NCBI RefSeq assembly: GCF_900107205.1
Contig: NZ_FNPC01000005.1
Location: forward strand, 1 to 64,000
Source of the DNA: Halopenitus persicus
Lineage (GTDB): Archaea > Halobacteriota > Halobacteria > Halobacteriales > Haloferacaceae
Length of the DNA stretch: 64,000 nt
Direction: 5' to 3'
The notes under the pieces were generated by a model. It worked only from the letters and a program-made list of their open reading frames with translations. It made no database searches and was not told the origin of the DNA. Positions 40,767 through 49,025 of the stretch are shown here, piece by piece. Each line of letters starts with the position of its first letter. The stretch's first letter is position 1. A program made the position numbers and the translations under genes.

Positions 40767-41375
40767 ATGTATGACCTCCGCCCCCACTTCGAGACGGCGG
40801 TCGAGCCGGGAACGAACCTTCTGCTCAGCGGACCGGCGTTGACCGGCAAGCGGAGCCTCGCGCTCGACGTCCTCGCCGACGGCGTCGAGGACGGGGACTC
40901 GGCGATCATCGTCACCACCAAGGACAACGGCGACCGCGTCCTCGAGTCGCTCGGCGAGCGCGTCGACTACGCGGACCGGCCGGTGGCGGTCGTCGACTGC
41001 GTCACCCGCCAGCAGGGCGTCGGCGACGCCCGCGACGACGACCGGATCAAATACACCTCCTCGCCGGTCGACATGACCGGGATCGGGATCAAGCTCTCGG
41101 AGTTCCTCGAGGAGTTCTACGGGAACCGCGGGATCGAGCGCAACCGGATCATGGTCCACTCGCTGTCGACGCTGTTGATGTACGCCGAGTTGCAGACGGT
41201 CTTCCGGTTCCTCCACGTCTTCACCGGCCGCGTCCAGAGCGTCGGCGGGTTCGGGCTCTTCTGTATCGACTCGACCGCCCACGACGACCAGACGATGAAC
41301 ACCCTCAAACAGCTCTTCGACGGGATCATCACCACCAGCGAGGACGCGGAACCGACGATCCGCCTCGGGAAGTGA
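40767..41375 (+). CDS. RAD55/RecA-superfamily ATPase-like protein
   Basis: 202 residues. Walker A-like SGPALTGKR (21-29) has Arg where Ser/Thr is usual after GK. VTTKDNGDRVLESLGERV, YTSSPVDMTGIGIKLSEFLEEFY, and the second strand RIMVHSLSTLLMYAELQTVFRFLHVFTGRV follow. The Walker B Asp (usually VIDSLS) is His131. The fold is that of the KaiC/RAD55-like proteins abundant in haloarchaea, often signalling rather than recombination. The changed P-loop and Walker B residues argue against normal ATP hydrolysis. AT-rich DNA at 40650-40670 may be its promoter. Confidence 0.82.
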   Translation: MYDLRPHFETAVEPGTNLLLSGPALTGKRSLALDVLADGVEDGDSAIIVTTKDNGDRVLESLGERVDYADRPVAVVDCVTRQQGVGDARDDDRIKYTSSPVDMTGIGIKLSEFLEEFYGNRGIERNRIMVHSLSTLLMYAELQTVFRFLHVFTGRVQSVGGFGLFCIDSTAHDDQTMNTLKQLFDGIITTSEDAEPTIRLGK

Positions 41376-41396
41376 CCGGGGCAGTCACACGCTCCC

Positions 41397-41975
41397 TCAA
41401 AGAACCGCCGCGGCGCCGCTGAAGAGCCCGATCGTGACCAGCAGCCGGCCGAGGCTGCCGAGGAACGTCGCGATCGCGAACTTGACGTAATCCTCCTCCA
41501 GCACCGCGAAGGCGTAAATCGAGATCGTGTCCGGGAAGAAGGGCACCGACAGCGCGATCGCCAGGCCGCCGTAGCCGTAGCGCTTCGCGAGCTGGACCGA
41601 CCGTTTCTCCGACCACGCGAGGACGTTCCACCGGGACCGCCGCAGCCAGCGCACGATCGGCCCCGACTGCTTGACCTCCTGGCCGAGGTGGAACGCGAAG
41701 ACGCTGCCGGCGGCCTTGCCGACCGCGCTGACGAGCATAATGCCCGCGAGGTTCCCCCAGGCCGGCCCGCCGAGGTCGATCGGCGCGACGAGCACCACCT
41801 CGCTCGGACCGGGCAGCACGAACGCGATCAGAAACGAGTAGACGAAGACGATCCCCAGTCCCGGCCATCCGGTCGCCGATTCGACGAGCGCCTCGGCACC
41901 CTCCGCGAGCGGCAGCGAGGACAGCGAGAACGACGGGGGCGGCGAGATGGCGAGGAGCGGAGCGAGATCCACCAT
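41397..41975 (-). CDS. VTT/SNARE-associated (DedA/YqaA-like) membrane protein
   Basis: 192 residues. The pattern FVYSFLIAFVLPGPSEVVLVAPIDLGG, GNLAGIMLVSAVGKAAGSVFAFHLGQEVKQ and KRYGYGGLAIALSVPFFPDTISIYAFAVLEEDYVKFAIATFLGSLGR is typical of the YqaA/VTT family, possibly lipid transporters. Re-entrant Gly/Pro loops are present. It converges on the RAD55-like gene (21 bp). The promoter side carries the tandem repeat at 42043-42140. Confidence 0.85.
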   Translation of the reverse strand: MVDLAPLLAISPPPSFSLSSLPLAEGAEALVESATGWPGLGIVFVYSFLIAFVLPGPSEVVLVAPIDLGGPAWGNLAGIMLVSAVGKAAGSVFAFHLGQEVKQSGPIVRWLRRSRWNVLAWSEKRSVQLAKRYGYGGLAIALSVPFFPDTISIYAFAVLEEDYVKFAIATFLGSLGRLLVTIGLFSGAAAVL

Positions 41976-42042
41976 ACCCGAGGATCGCTCGTCACCGAAT
42001 TGAACCTTCCGTGTTGGAACGGCCGGCGTTCGACGCGGAGCG

Positions 42043-42140
42043 GCAGGGCCCGTGTCGGGATGGTCAGGATCCGTGTCGGGATGGCCAGGATCCGTGTCGG
42101 ATGGCTGGATCCGTGTTGGGATCAGGATCCGTGTCGGAAC
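42043..42140 (+). repeat. Five-unit degenerate tandem repeat
   Basis: Units of about 16-24 bp beginning (G)GATCCGTGT(C/T)GG, the first reading GGCCCGTGTCGGGATGG. They become progressively shorter from left to right. The array fills the space between the GtrA stop and the VTT protein start, so it lies in that gene's promoter/leader region. It looks like slippage-prone DNA; copy number probably varies. Confidence 0.75.
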
Positions 42141-42144
42141 GGCG

Positions 42145-42570
42145 TCACTGTCCCCACGTCCACTTGGCGTCGAGGACGAACCGGTAGATCCCGCTGATGC
42201 CGATCGCGATCGCGTTGGCGATCAGGTACGGGATGCCGGCCCACTCGACGAACCCGAAGAGGACGCCCAGCTGGATCGGGATCGCCGATCCGCGGACGAC
42301 GTTCGTCTTCACCAACCCCGACAGGAACTCGGCGGTCCCGGTGTTGCTCACCGCCTCGAAGGTCCAGGCGTTGTTGACGCCGTACTGGAGGATGATCGTG
42401 ATCTCGATGGCGATCGTGGCCCCGAGCAGGTAATACAGGCCCGCGAGGTCGACGAACCCCCACAGCAGCACCATCTGGATCCCCGCGGCCACGGCGCCGA
42501 CGATGACGAACCGGCGCAGCTGGAGCGCGACCGGGCCGCTGTGGAGGTTGCGGATGAACGACCGGATCAT
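42145..42570 (-). CDS. GtrA-family membrane protein
   Basis: 141 residues with four helices. LQLRRFVIVGAVAAGIQMVLLWGFVDLAGLYYLLGATIAIEITIILQYGVNNAWTFE is the GtrA signature (RFxxVG..., NNxWTF), with a second NAIAIGISGIYRFVLDAKWTW repeat. GtrA proteins are thought to translocate polyprenyl-linked sugars for cell-surface glycans. The start codon touches the stop of the upstream sulfatase-like gene, so they form one operon. Confidence 0.9.
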   Translation of the reverse strand: MIRSFIRNLHSGPVALQLRRFVIVGAVAAGIQMVLLWGFVDLAGLYYLLGATIAIEITIILQYGVNNAWTFEAVSNTGTAEFLSGLVKTNVVRGSAIPIQLGVLFGFVEWAGIPYLIANAIAIGISGIYRFVLDAKWTWGQ

Positions 42571-44031
42571 CTACCGGTAGCCGAGCGCCGAGAGGCGTGC
42601 CTCGAGGTCCTCGTCGACGTCGCCCTCGTCTCCGTCCCCGTCCGTCCCGTCGGCGGCTTCACGCGCCGCATCGCGTTTCCGGAGCACCGCGGCGTGGTTC
42701 TCGACGATCGCCGCGAACCGGTCCATCGTCTCGCGGTCCGCCGCGCTCGGATCCGCGGACAGGTCCGTCTGCTGGGTCGGGTCCGTCGGGCGGGCGTACA
42801 GTTCGACGGCGCCGGTGTCGACGTTCTCGATGTAGGTCCGGTCGCGGTCGCGCACGCTGACGAGCAGGTCGCCGTCCGCCAGCGACCGCGGGATGGGCTG
42901 GGCCGTCACCTCCTCGCCCCGGACGGTCACCGAGACGATCGGCTCGTCGGCCGGGTCCTCGCCGTCCCGGACCGGACCGACCAGCGACTCGCCGGTCCAC
43001 GCCGGCGGCGCGTCGACGCCGAAGAGGTCGGCCACGGTCGGCGGGATCGCGTCGAGGCCGACCTGCCCCTCGATCCGCCGGCCCGCGGTGCCGGGCGCGT
43101 TGACGATGAGGGGGACGTGAATGAGCTCGTCGTAGAGCTTCGGGTAGTGGGCGAGGTGGCCGTGTTCCTGGAACTCCTCGCCGTGGTCGCCCGCGAGGAC
43201 GATCGCCGTCTCGTCGGCGACCCCGGCCCCGGAGAGCGTCTCGAGCAGGCGGCCGATGCTCGCGTCGACCTGCCGCACCGCGGCCTGATAGAGGGTTCGC
43301 AGCTCCCGCAGGGTCCGGTCGCCGACTTCCCAGCCGAGCCCGGTCCGGGTGTGTGCGTGGATCATCCGATGGGTGCCGACGAGCCCGTCGGAGACCTCGC
43401 GGATGTACCGGGGCGCCGGAACGTACGGCGTGTGCGTGTCCATGTAGTGGATCCACAGGAAGAACGGCGCGTCCGTGTCCTCGATGAACGCGGTGGCGGC
43501 GTGTTCGACGTCGAACATCCGGGAGGTGTCGAGGAACGGCCGGTCGTCCGTCTCGCCGCGGACCCACGACCCGAGCCGGCGGACCGGCGCGGTCGCGAGC
43601 TGGATCCAGGCCTCGACGGTGGGATGGGTCGCCAGGTACCGGCTGTAGATGCTCGAGCCGACGCTGGCGACGAAGGGCTCGAACTCGTCGAACCCGTCGT
43701 CGTAGTCCCAGTGGGAGGTGAGAAAGCCGTTCGCGGCGTTGAAGCCGCCGGTCGCGACGTCGGCGTCCGAGAGGATCTCCGCGAGGGTCGGGACTCCCGA
43801 GACGCCGATCCGGCCGGTGTCGGCGAACACCGGCCTGGAGGCGAGGATCGAGGGGAACGAGAAGGGCGTCCAGTTGCCGGTCGCGAACGCCCGCTCGAAG
43901 ACCGTCCCGTCGTCGGCAAGCGAGTCCATCACCGGCGTGTGGCGACTCGCGTCGTAGGGGCCGATCGCGTCGGCACGCAGCGAGTCGACCGTGATGAGCA
44001 CGACGTTGGATGGCGATGTGTTCGATCCCAT
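42571..44031 (-). CDS. Alkaline-phosphatase-superfamily (sulfatase-like) hydrolase
   Basis: 486 residues from ATG 44031 (MGSNTSPSNVVLITVDSLRADAIG); the longer frame to 44133 is upstream DNA. The metal-binding VDSLR, the substrate-site HYMDTHTPY and the second metal cluster LAGDHGEEFQEHGHLAHYPKLYDELIHVPLIV are present. The nucleophile region reads WTPFSFPSILASR rather than the strict C/S-x-P-x-R of formylglycine sulfatases, so phosphodiester, phosphonate or sulfate esters are all possible substrates. With GtrA, a role in surface-glycan modification is plausible. Confidence 0.88.
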   Translation of the reverse strand: MGSNTSPSNVVLITVDSLRADAIGPYDASRHTPVMDSLADDGTVFERAFATGNWTPFSFPSILASRPVFADTGRIGVSGVPTLAEILSDADVATGGFNAANGFLTSHWDYDDGFDEFEPFVASVGSSIYSRYLATHPTVEAWIQLATAPVRRLGSWVRGETDDRPFLDTSRMFDVEHAATAFIEDTDAPFFLWIHYMDTHTPYVPAPRYIREVSDGLVGTHRMIHAHTRTGLGWEVGDRTLRELRTLYQAAVRQVDASIGRLLETLSGAGVADETAIVLAGDHGEEFQEHGHLAHYPKLYDELIHVPLIVNAPGTAGRRIEGQVGLDAIPPTVADLFGVDAPPAWTGESLVGPVRDGEDPADEPIVSVTVRGEEVTAQPIPRSLADGDLLVSVRDRDRTYIENVDTGAVELYARPTDPTQQTDLSADPSAADRETMDRFAAIVENHAAVLRKRDAAREAADGTDGDGDEGDVDEDLEARLSALGYR

Positions 44032-44281
44032 ACTCGGCTGGCGGTGGTGTGGTCCTCGATCCGCGCCGTCGAGGGGCGGCGGGGGTTCGAGACCGGGTCC
44101 GAATCGCTCCGCACGGAGCACGTCGATCCGCACGGGACCCGACCCGGCGCCCCCACGCTGGTAACTAAACGGTCAATTGCGGCCTTTATACTTTCGATAC
44201 CGACGACGGCGGTCGATCACGACTGGAGCACCGGATCGGCGCGTGTCCGGACCGTCGGGGCGGCCGATGCTGAGTAACCGA

Positions 44282-44878
44282 TTAGTCAGCGAGAACGACC
44301 GTGTCGACGTACTCCTCGACGGCCGCTCGTGCGGTCTCGAGGGCGGTCTGCTCGTCGAGCACGACCGCGCGCGTTCGGGCGCCGTCGACCACGGTCAACA
44401 GGGTGCGTGCGGTGTGTTCCGGGTCGACGTCCGCGAAGACGCCCTCCTCGATCCCGTGGCCGATCACCGTCTCAAGCAGGTAGCGGATGTACTCGTCGTT
44501 CTGCTGGAACCGCTCGCGGAACGTCTCGTTGTACGGCGCCTGGCTCCGCATCTCGAGCATCGCGACCAGGAGTCCGTGGTGGTCCCCCGGTTCGACGATC
44601 AGCTGGTCGAGGAGGAGCCGAAGCCGCCGTTCCGGATCGGTCGTCTCGACCTCGTGAACCGCCTCGCGGAAGCGCTCGAGCAGGAAATCGAGAAACGCCG
44701 CGAGCAACTCCTCCTTCGTATCGTAGTGGTAGTGGATCGCGGCCGTCGATTTGCCGTACTCGTCGGCGATCCGCTGCATCGTGAGCCCCGCGTAGCCGTG
44801 CTCGTGGAGGGCGCGATAGGTGGCGCGCATGATCGCCTCGTCGATCTCCGAGGTCCGTCGATCCGGCGGCTCCGCCAT
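44282..44878 (-). CDS. TetR/AcrR-family regulator
   Basis: 198 residues from ATG 44878 (MAEPPDRRTSEIDEAIM). The N-terminal domain has IMRATYRALHEHGYAGLTMQRIADEYGKSTAAIHYHYDTKEELLAAFLDFLLERF, the TetR helix-turn-helix with STAAIHYHY recognition helix. The C-terminal half is the helical ligand/dimer domain. It is divergent from the MATE transporter, with a near-perfect palindromic operator in between, so it probably represses the transporter and itself in response to the exported drug. Confidence 0.92.
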   Translation of the reverse strand: MAEPPDRRTSEIDEAIMRATYRALHEHGYAGLTMQRIADEYGKSTAAIHYHYDTKEELLAAFLDFLLERFREAVHEVETTDPERRLRLLLDQLIVEPGDHHGLLVAMLEMRSQAPYNETFRERFQQNDEYIRYLLETVIGHGIEEGVFADVDPEHTARTLLTVVDGARTRAVVLDEQTALETARAAVEEYVDTVVLAD

Positions 44879-45473
44879 ACCTTCGTTCGCTCGTTCCGGG
44901 TGTATAACTGTTGTGACCACTCCCGAAAACGTAACCGACTCGTCAGTCCGGTCGAGGTGACGTCGGCGACCGCCTCGACTCCGCTTCTCGGCGCGTGGGG
45001 CCGGTCACACGCCCTTCCGGTCGAGCGCCGTCCGATCGGCGGCCGGGATCGATCCGCGAAGTGGTCGTTCCACAACCCTTTTGACTGACTAGTCAGTAAA
45101 TACGATAGTACCCGCGAGAGCCCTCCCGCGCGATCGGCGTCCGTCGCCGGATCGGGACCGGGGTCGGGCCGGGCCGGGCCGGGTCGGCTCGGGAGCGCTC
45201 GAACCGGCACGACCCGGAAACGGATCGGCCCGGCATAACCCGGTTATCCGGTATACACCGGCAGACCCGACATACTCGGCATAACTCGGGATGACCCGGC
45301 ACCGCAAGACGCGGGCCGAGCCCGGATCGCGAAGTCGGAGGGACCGAGGTGACGATGTTCACAGGGACGATACGACATACCGATACCGAACGATCGACGG
45401 AGCGCACGACGAGGAGCCGACCGGATCGGCAGCCGTCCCGACGAACCGGGACGCGGCCGGCGGGGTGGCGCTG
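44879..45473. other. Long divergent spacer with GC-rich imperfect repeats
   Basis: 595 bp with no convincing gene. Besides the operator at 45084-45097, it contains GGGCCGGGCCGGGCCGGGTCGG (in two pieces, about 45170-45192) and a run of ~12-bp units based on CCGGCATAAC (about 45230-45298). The long rightward frame from 45291 into the transporter has no hydrophobic or conserved content before residue 62 and is probably an untranslated leader. Confidence 0.4.
45084..45097 (+). promoter_or_regulatory. TetR-type operator
   Basis: ACTGACT immediately followed by AGTCAGT is a perfect 14-bp palindrome, abutting TAAATAC (45097-45103), a TATA-like box for the rightward direction. TetR dimers bind such sites; the divergent TetR gene at 44878 is the obvious ligand-responsive repressor. 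Confidence 0.75.
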
Positions 45474-47048
45474 ATGGGCATCGGTTCGACCATCGATTCC
45501 CTGTTCAAGGGCCCCGACGACCTGGACCTCACCGAGGGCGGGATCGGGTGGCCGCTGTTTTACCTCTCGCTGCCGATCGTGGTGATGAACCTCTTCCAGA
45601 CCGCCTACAACCTGGCGGACACCTTCTGGCTCGGGCAGTTCGACACGACCGCGCTCGCGGCGATCAGCTTCGCGTTCCCGATGGTCTTCCTGCTCATCTC
45701 GCTGGCGCTCGGGCTGTCGGTGGCCGGGAGCGTGCTGGTCGCCCAACACGTCGGCGCCGGCCGGACCGACCGGGCCGAGTACGCGGCCTCACAGACGATG
45801 AGCTACGCCGTGATCGCGTCGGTGATGCTCGGCGCCGTCGGGGTCCTGTTCGTCGACGAGTTCCTCGTGTTGTTGGGCGCGAGCGACGCGATCGCCCCGC
45901 TCGTGGAGTCGTATATGCGCGTCTTCTCGGCCGGGCTCGTCTTCGTCTTCGGCTTCGCGGTCTTCGTCGCGCTGATGCGCGGCTACGGCGACACCGTGAC
46001 GCCGATGTACGTGATGGCCGGCTCCGTCGTCCTCAACGTGCTGCTCGACCCGATCCTCATCTTCGGGTTCACCGGGAACCCGCTGTTCGAGGCGCTCGGC
46101 GCCGAGGGGATCCAGGCGTGGCTGTTCGCGGCGACCGGATACGCCGGATCCGGGATCGAGGGGGCGGCGATCGCCACCGTCTTCTCGCGTGCGCTCGCGC
46201 TGGTCGTCGGACTGGTGATCATGTTCGGCGGCACTCGCGGCGTCCGGATCCGGCTCGGACAGATGGCTCCCGACCGCGCGTTCGCCCGCAAGGTGTTCGA
46301 CATCGGCGTGCCGGCCTCGGTCGAGGGAACCGCGCGGTCGCTGTCGATCAACCTGCTGCTGTTCGTCATCGCGGCGTTCCCCGAGACGGTCGTGGCGGCG
46401 TACGGCATCGGGACGCGGATCTTCTCGGTCGTCTTCCTGCCGGCGCTGGCGGTCTCGCAGGGGATCGAGACGATGACCGGCCAGAACATCGGCGCCGGCA
46501 AGCCCGACCGGGCGGCGGCGACGAACCACTTCGGCGCGCGGGCGATGTTCTACGTGTTGACCGGCGTCGGGGCGATCACGCTGGTCGCGGCCCGGCCGAT
46601 CGCCGCGGTCTTCACGACCGATCCCGCCGTCATCGCGGAGAGCGCGACGTTCCTGCGGTACTCCGCGGTCACCTTCGGGTTCATCGGCGTGATGCGGGCC
46701 TACACGGGCGGGTTCCGCGGCGCCGGGAAGACGCTCATCGCGGCGGTGGTCTCCGTGATCACCCTCGGCGCCATCCGGCTGCCCGTCGCCTGGATCGGGG
46801 CGGCGGCGATCGGCTCCGTCGGACTGTGGGTCTCCTTCGCCGTCTCGAACGTCGCCGGCGGGATCATCGCGTACCTCTGGTTCGGCCGCGGCACCTGGCG
46901 GGACGGCGCGATCACCGACCGGGGCGTCACCGACGACGTGGGGTCGGCGAGCGATACGGGCTCGGCAGCTGACACGAGCTCGGCAACCGACACGAGCCCG
47001 GCAACCGACATCGACTCCGCGACCGACGTGGAGCCGACGACCGACTGA
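45474..47048 (+). CDS. MATE-family efflux transporter
   Basis: 524 residues from ATG 45474. Twelve helices in two homologous halves, each with the MATE marks: PIVVMNLFQTAYNLADTFWLGQFDTTALAAISFAFP and PASVEGTARSLSINLLLFVIAAFPETVVAAYGIGTRI, plus GQNIGAGKPDRA. It exports cationic drugs or metabolites using an ion gradient. The C-terminus carries five hexapeptide repeats rich in Ser/Thr/Asp (about 490-520) after the last helix, an unusual cytoplasmic tail. Probably controlled by the adjacent TetR protein. Confidence 0.9.
   Translation: MGIGSTIDSLFKGPDDLDLTEGGIGWPLFYLSLPIVVMNLFQTAYNLADTFWLGQFDTTALAAISFAFPMVFLLISLALGLSVAGSVLVAQHVGAGRTDRAEYAASQTMSYAVIASVMLGAVGVLFVDEFLVLLGASDAIAPLVESYMRVFSAGLVFVFGFAVFVALMRGYGDTVTPMYVMAGSVVLNVLLDPILIFGFTGNPLFEALGAEGIQAWLFAATGYAGSGIEGAAIATVFSRALALVVGLVIMFGGTRGVRIRLGQMAPDRAFARKVFDIGVPASVEGTARSLSINLLLFVIAAFPETVVAAYGIGTRIFSVVFLPALAVSQGIETMTGQNIGAGKPDRAAATNHFGARAMFYVLTGVGAITLVAARPIAAVFTTDPAVIAESATFLRYSAVTFGFIGVMRAYTGGFRGAGKTLIAAVVSVITLGAIRLPVAWIGAAAIGSVGLWVSFAVSNVAGGIIAYLWFGRGTWRDGAITDRGVTDDVGSASDTGSAADTSSATDTSPATDIDSATDVEPTTD
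46944..47033 (+). repeat. Five 18-bp tandem repeats in the MATE C-terminal tail
   Basis: Units starting 46944, 46962, 46980, 46998 and 47016 encode SASDTG, SAADTS, SATDTS, PATDID and SATDVE. The DNA repeats (TCGGCAACCGACACGAGC-like) keep frame, so copy number changes would only alter tail length. Confidence 0.8.
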
Positions 47049-47173
47049 GACGCCAGCCGGCTGCGACGACGACGCTTTGGCCGGTCGGTTCTCCCAGCCG
47101 GTCGTTCCGGTTTCTCCCAGCCGATCGTTCCGGTTCGCGTGGCTTTATGGCCCGTCGAGCCCAACGATCGGCG

Positions 47174-47755
47174 ATGGCAGACGTACTCGTTATCGGCGGC
47201 GGACCGGCCGGACTGACCGCGGCGCTGTTCGCCGCGAAGAACGGACTCGAGGCCGCCGTCTTCGACACCGACGGGACCTGGATGCACAAGGCACACCTGT
47301 TCAACTACCCCGGCATCGGCTCGATCGACGGGTCGGTCTACATCGAGACGCTCCGCGATCAGGTCGCCGACTTCGGCGTCGAGCGCCACCAGGGGACCGA
47401 GGTGACGGACGTCTCGGCGGACGGCGACGGCTTCGTCGTCGACGCCGGCGGCGAGAGCCACGAGGCCGACTACGTGGTGCTGGCGACCGGCGCGAACCGC
47501 GATCTGGCCGAGTCGCTCGGCTGTGACTTCGACGGGGACGTCGTCGACGTCGACGTGACGATGGAGACCTCGGTCGAGAACGCCTACGCGACCGGCGCGA
47601 TGGTCCGCGCCGAGGAGTGGCAGGCGGTCATCTCCGCCGGCGACGGCGCGGCCGCCGCCCTCAACATCCTCAGCGAGGAGAAGGGCGAGCACTACCACGA
47701 CTTCGACGTGCCGGCCGACGCGGACGAGCTCTTCGGCTCGCTCGTCGAGGAGTAA
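47174..47755 (+). CDS. Single-domain thioredoxin-reductase-like flavoprotein
   Basis: 193 residues from ATG 47174. ADVLVIGGGPAGLTAALFAAKNGLEAAVFD is the FAD dinucleotide-binding motif. HLFNYPGIGSIDGSVYIETLRDQVADFGVERHQG, VVLATGANRDL and a final ENAYATGAMVRAEEWQAVISAGDGAAAALNIL (FAD motif of TrxB proteins) follow. The NADPH domain and the CxxC pair of true thioredoxin reductases are absent, as in a recurrent haloarchaeal half-size family. Its electron partner is unknown. The leader repeats CAGCCGGTCGTTCCGGTT/CAGCCGATCGTTCCGGTT at 47095-47133. Confidence 0.82.
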   Translation: MADVLVIGGGPAGLTAALFAAKNGLEAAVFDTDGTWMHKAHLFNYPGIGSIDGSVYIETLRDQVADFGVERHQGTEVTDVSADGDGFVVDAGGESHEADYVVLATGANRDLAESLGCDFDGDVVDVDVTMETSVENAYATGAMVRAEEWQAVISAGDGAAAALNILSEEKGEHYHDFDVPADADELFGSLVEE

Positions 47756-48008
47756 CGCGGCGACCTGCCGACGGCGGACCCCTCGTCCACAACGCCCCGT
47801 CCACCGCTTGACGCATCGTCCAGAACTACGCGGAGTCGCTTGTCCCCAGCTCGAACCCGATCGACCGATCTCGATCTCGCGTTCTCGTCATCTGAGTATC
47901 AATTTAGATAATTTGAAGCCATATTTTATATAGTAGTGCTGCTTCCGTTCAAGCGTCAGTTGCCGGGTGGGGACCGATCACGTCGCGATCCGGCCTGGGC
48001 ACACAATT
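47756..48008 (+). promoter_or_regulatory. Pilin operon promoter region
   Basis: TTTGAAGC (47912-47919), 5 nt, then TTTATATA (47925-47932) lie about 77 nt before ATG 48009. The same box with the same 5-nt spacing precedes the third pilin gene (49460-49480), so it is probably the shared promoter with an upstream activator element. Confidence 0.65.
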
Positions 48009-48461
48009 ATGAACTTGAACGATCTCAAGGCCCTGTTTACGGAGGATCGAGCGGTCTCACCCGTTATCGGCGTGATTCTGATGGTGGCGATCACCGTCAT
48101 CCTCGCCGCGGTGATCGGCACGTTCGTGCTGGGTATGGGCGACGACCTGCAGAACAACCAACCGACCGCGAGCTTCAATATGGACTTCGAGGCAGGCGGA
48201 ACAGTGACGATCAGTCACGCCGGCGGCGATACGATCTCGGGTGACGATTCCGTGACGGTAACCGCGACCGGTGATGGGCTAAGTGATGGCGGATCCTGGA
48301 GTACACCCATCACTGCTGGGGATTCTAAACAATTCAACTCAGCTGCGAGTGTTGATGGTAGTCAAGCATGGACCGGCCAAACGGTCAGCGTGAACTGGGA
48401 GTCGGCCGATGGAACCTCGTCCGCTCAGCTGGGAGCACAGCAGGCGCCTGACAACTCCTAA
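48009..48461 (+). CDS. Archaeal type IV pilin (PilA-like), paralog 1
   Basis: 150 residues from ATG 48009. A class III signal peptide (MNLNDLKALFTEDRA) precedes the hydrophobic N-terminal helix [22 protein letters not shown], with cleavage by PibD expected before VSPV. The helix and following [13 protein letters not shown] are identical in paralogs 2 and 3. The C-terminal beta domain ([21 protein letters not shown].. to NWESADGTSSAQLGAQQAPDNS) is more variable. It assembles into surface pili for adhesion. Paralog 2 starts 6 bp later. Confidence 0.92.
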   Translation: MNLNDLKALFTEDRAVSPVIGVILMVAITVILAAVIGTFVLGMGDDLQNNQPTASFNMDFEAGGTVTISHAGGDTISGDDSVTVTATGDGLSDGGSWSTPITAGDSKQFNSAASVDGSQAWTGQTVSVNWESADGTSSAQLGAQQAPDNS

Positions 48462-48467
48462 TCAATA

Positions 48468-48911
48468 ATGAATCTGAAAAAATTCCTCGAGGACGACCGC
48501 GCCGTCTCGCCGGTCATCGGCGTGATCCTGATGGTAGCGATCACGGTGATCCTGGCGGCAGTCATCGGTACGTTCGTTCTCGGAATGGGCGATGACCTGC
48601 AGAACAACCAGCCGACCGCGAGCTTCGACTTCAACTTCAACGCCGGCAATTCCGGATCGGTGACGATCAGTCACGCCGGTGGTGACCCGGTCGACGGCAC
48701 GAGCGACTCCGTCACGATCACGACGAGCGGCGGTGACAACGATCTCAATAACGAACCGGTCGACTGGAACGCAGAGATATCTGCCGGATCGTCGAAAACC
48801 GTCTCGATCAGCGGCGGGACTTGGAACGGCGAAACGGTCGCGGTGAACTGGGAGTCCGCCGATGGCAGCTCCTCCGCGACGCTCGGTTCACAAACTGCGC
48901 CGACGCCATAA
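48468..48911 (+). CDS. Archaeal type IV pilin, paralog 2
   Basis: 147 residues. MNLKKFLEDDRA then the same helix [22 protein letters not shown], the shared [15 protein letters not shown], and a divergent head domain ([38 protein letters not shown]) ending NWESADGSSSATLGSQTAPTP. Co-transcribed with paralog 1. The near-identical N-termini and variable heads suggest that mixed or alternative fibres are made from the same assembly machine. Confidence 0.92.
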   Translation: MNLKKFLEDDRAVSPVIGVILMVAITVILAAVIGTFVLGMGDDLQNNQPTASFDFNFNAGNSGSVTISHAGGDPVDGTSDSVTITTSGGDNDLNNEPVDWNAEISAGSSKTVSISGGTWNGETVAVNWESADGSSSATLGSQTAPTP

Positions 48912-48920
48912 GCACTACCC

Positions 48921-48935
48921 CGACGGTTCTTTTTA
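48921..48935 (+). terminator. T-rich terminator after the pilin pair
   Basis: A run GTTCTTTTTAG begins about 14 nt after the stop of paralog 2; archaeal transcription typically ends at such T-rich runs. A weak CGACG/CGTCG inverted pair flanks it. Confidence 0.4.
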
Positions 48936-49025
48936 GGCAATCGTCGTCCGTCTCGTAATCTCTTTTGAATGAGCGACGAGACGGCGTCTATTGCTACACA
49001 CGTCGATTCGTCGGCGTCGCTCTCC

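Noticed and set aside
42052-44277. 741-codon plus-strand open frame opposite the GtrA/sulfatase genes
   Set aside because: Its composition is the reverse-complement image of two well-supported minus-strand genes, and it crosses the tandem repeat and the sulfatase promoter.
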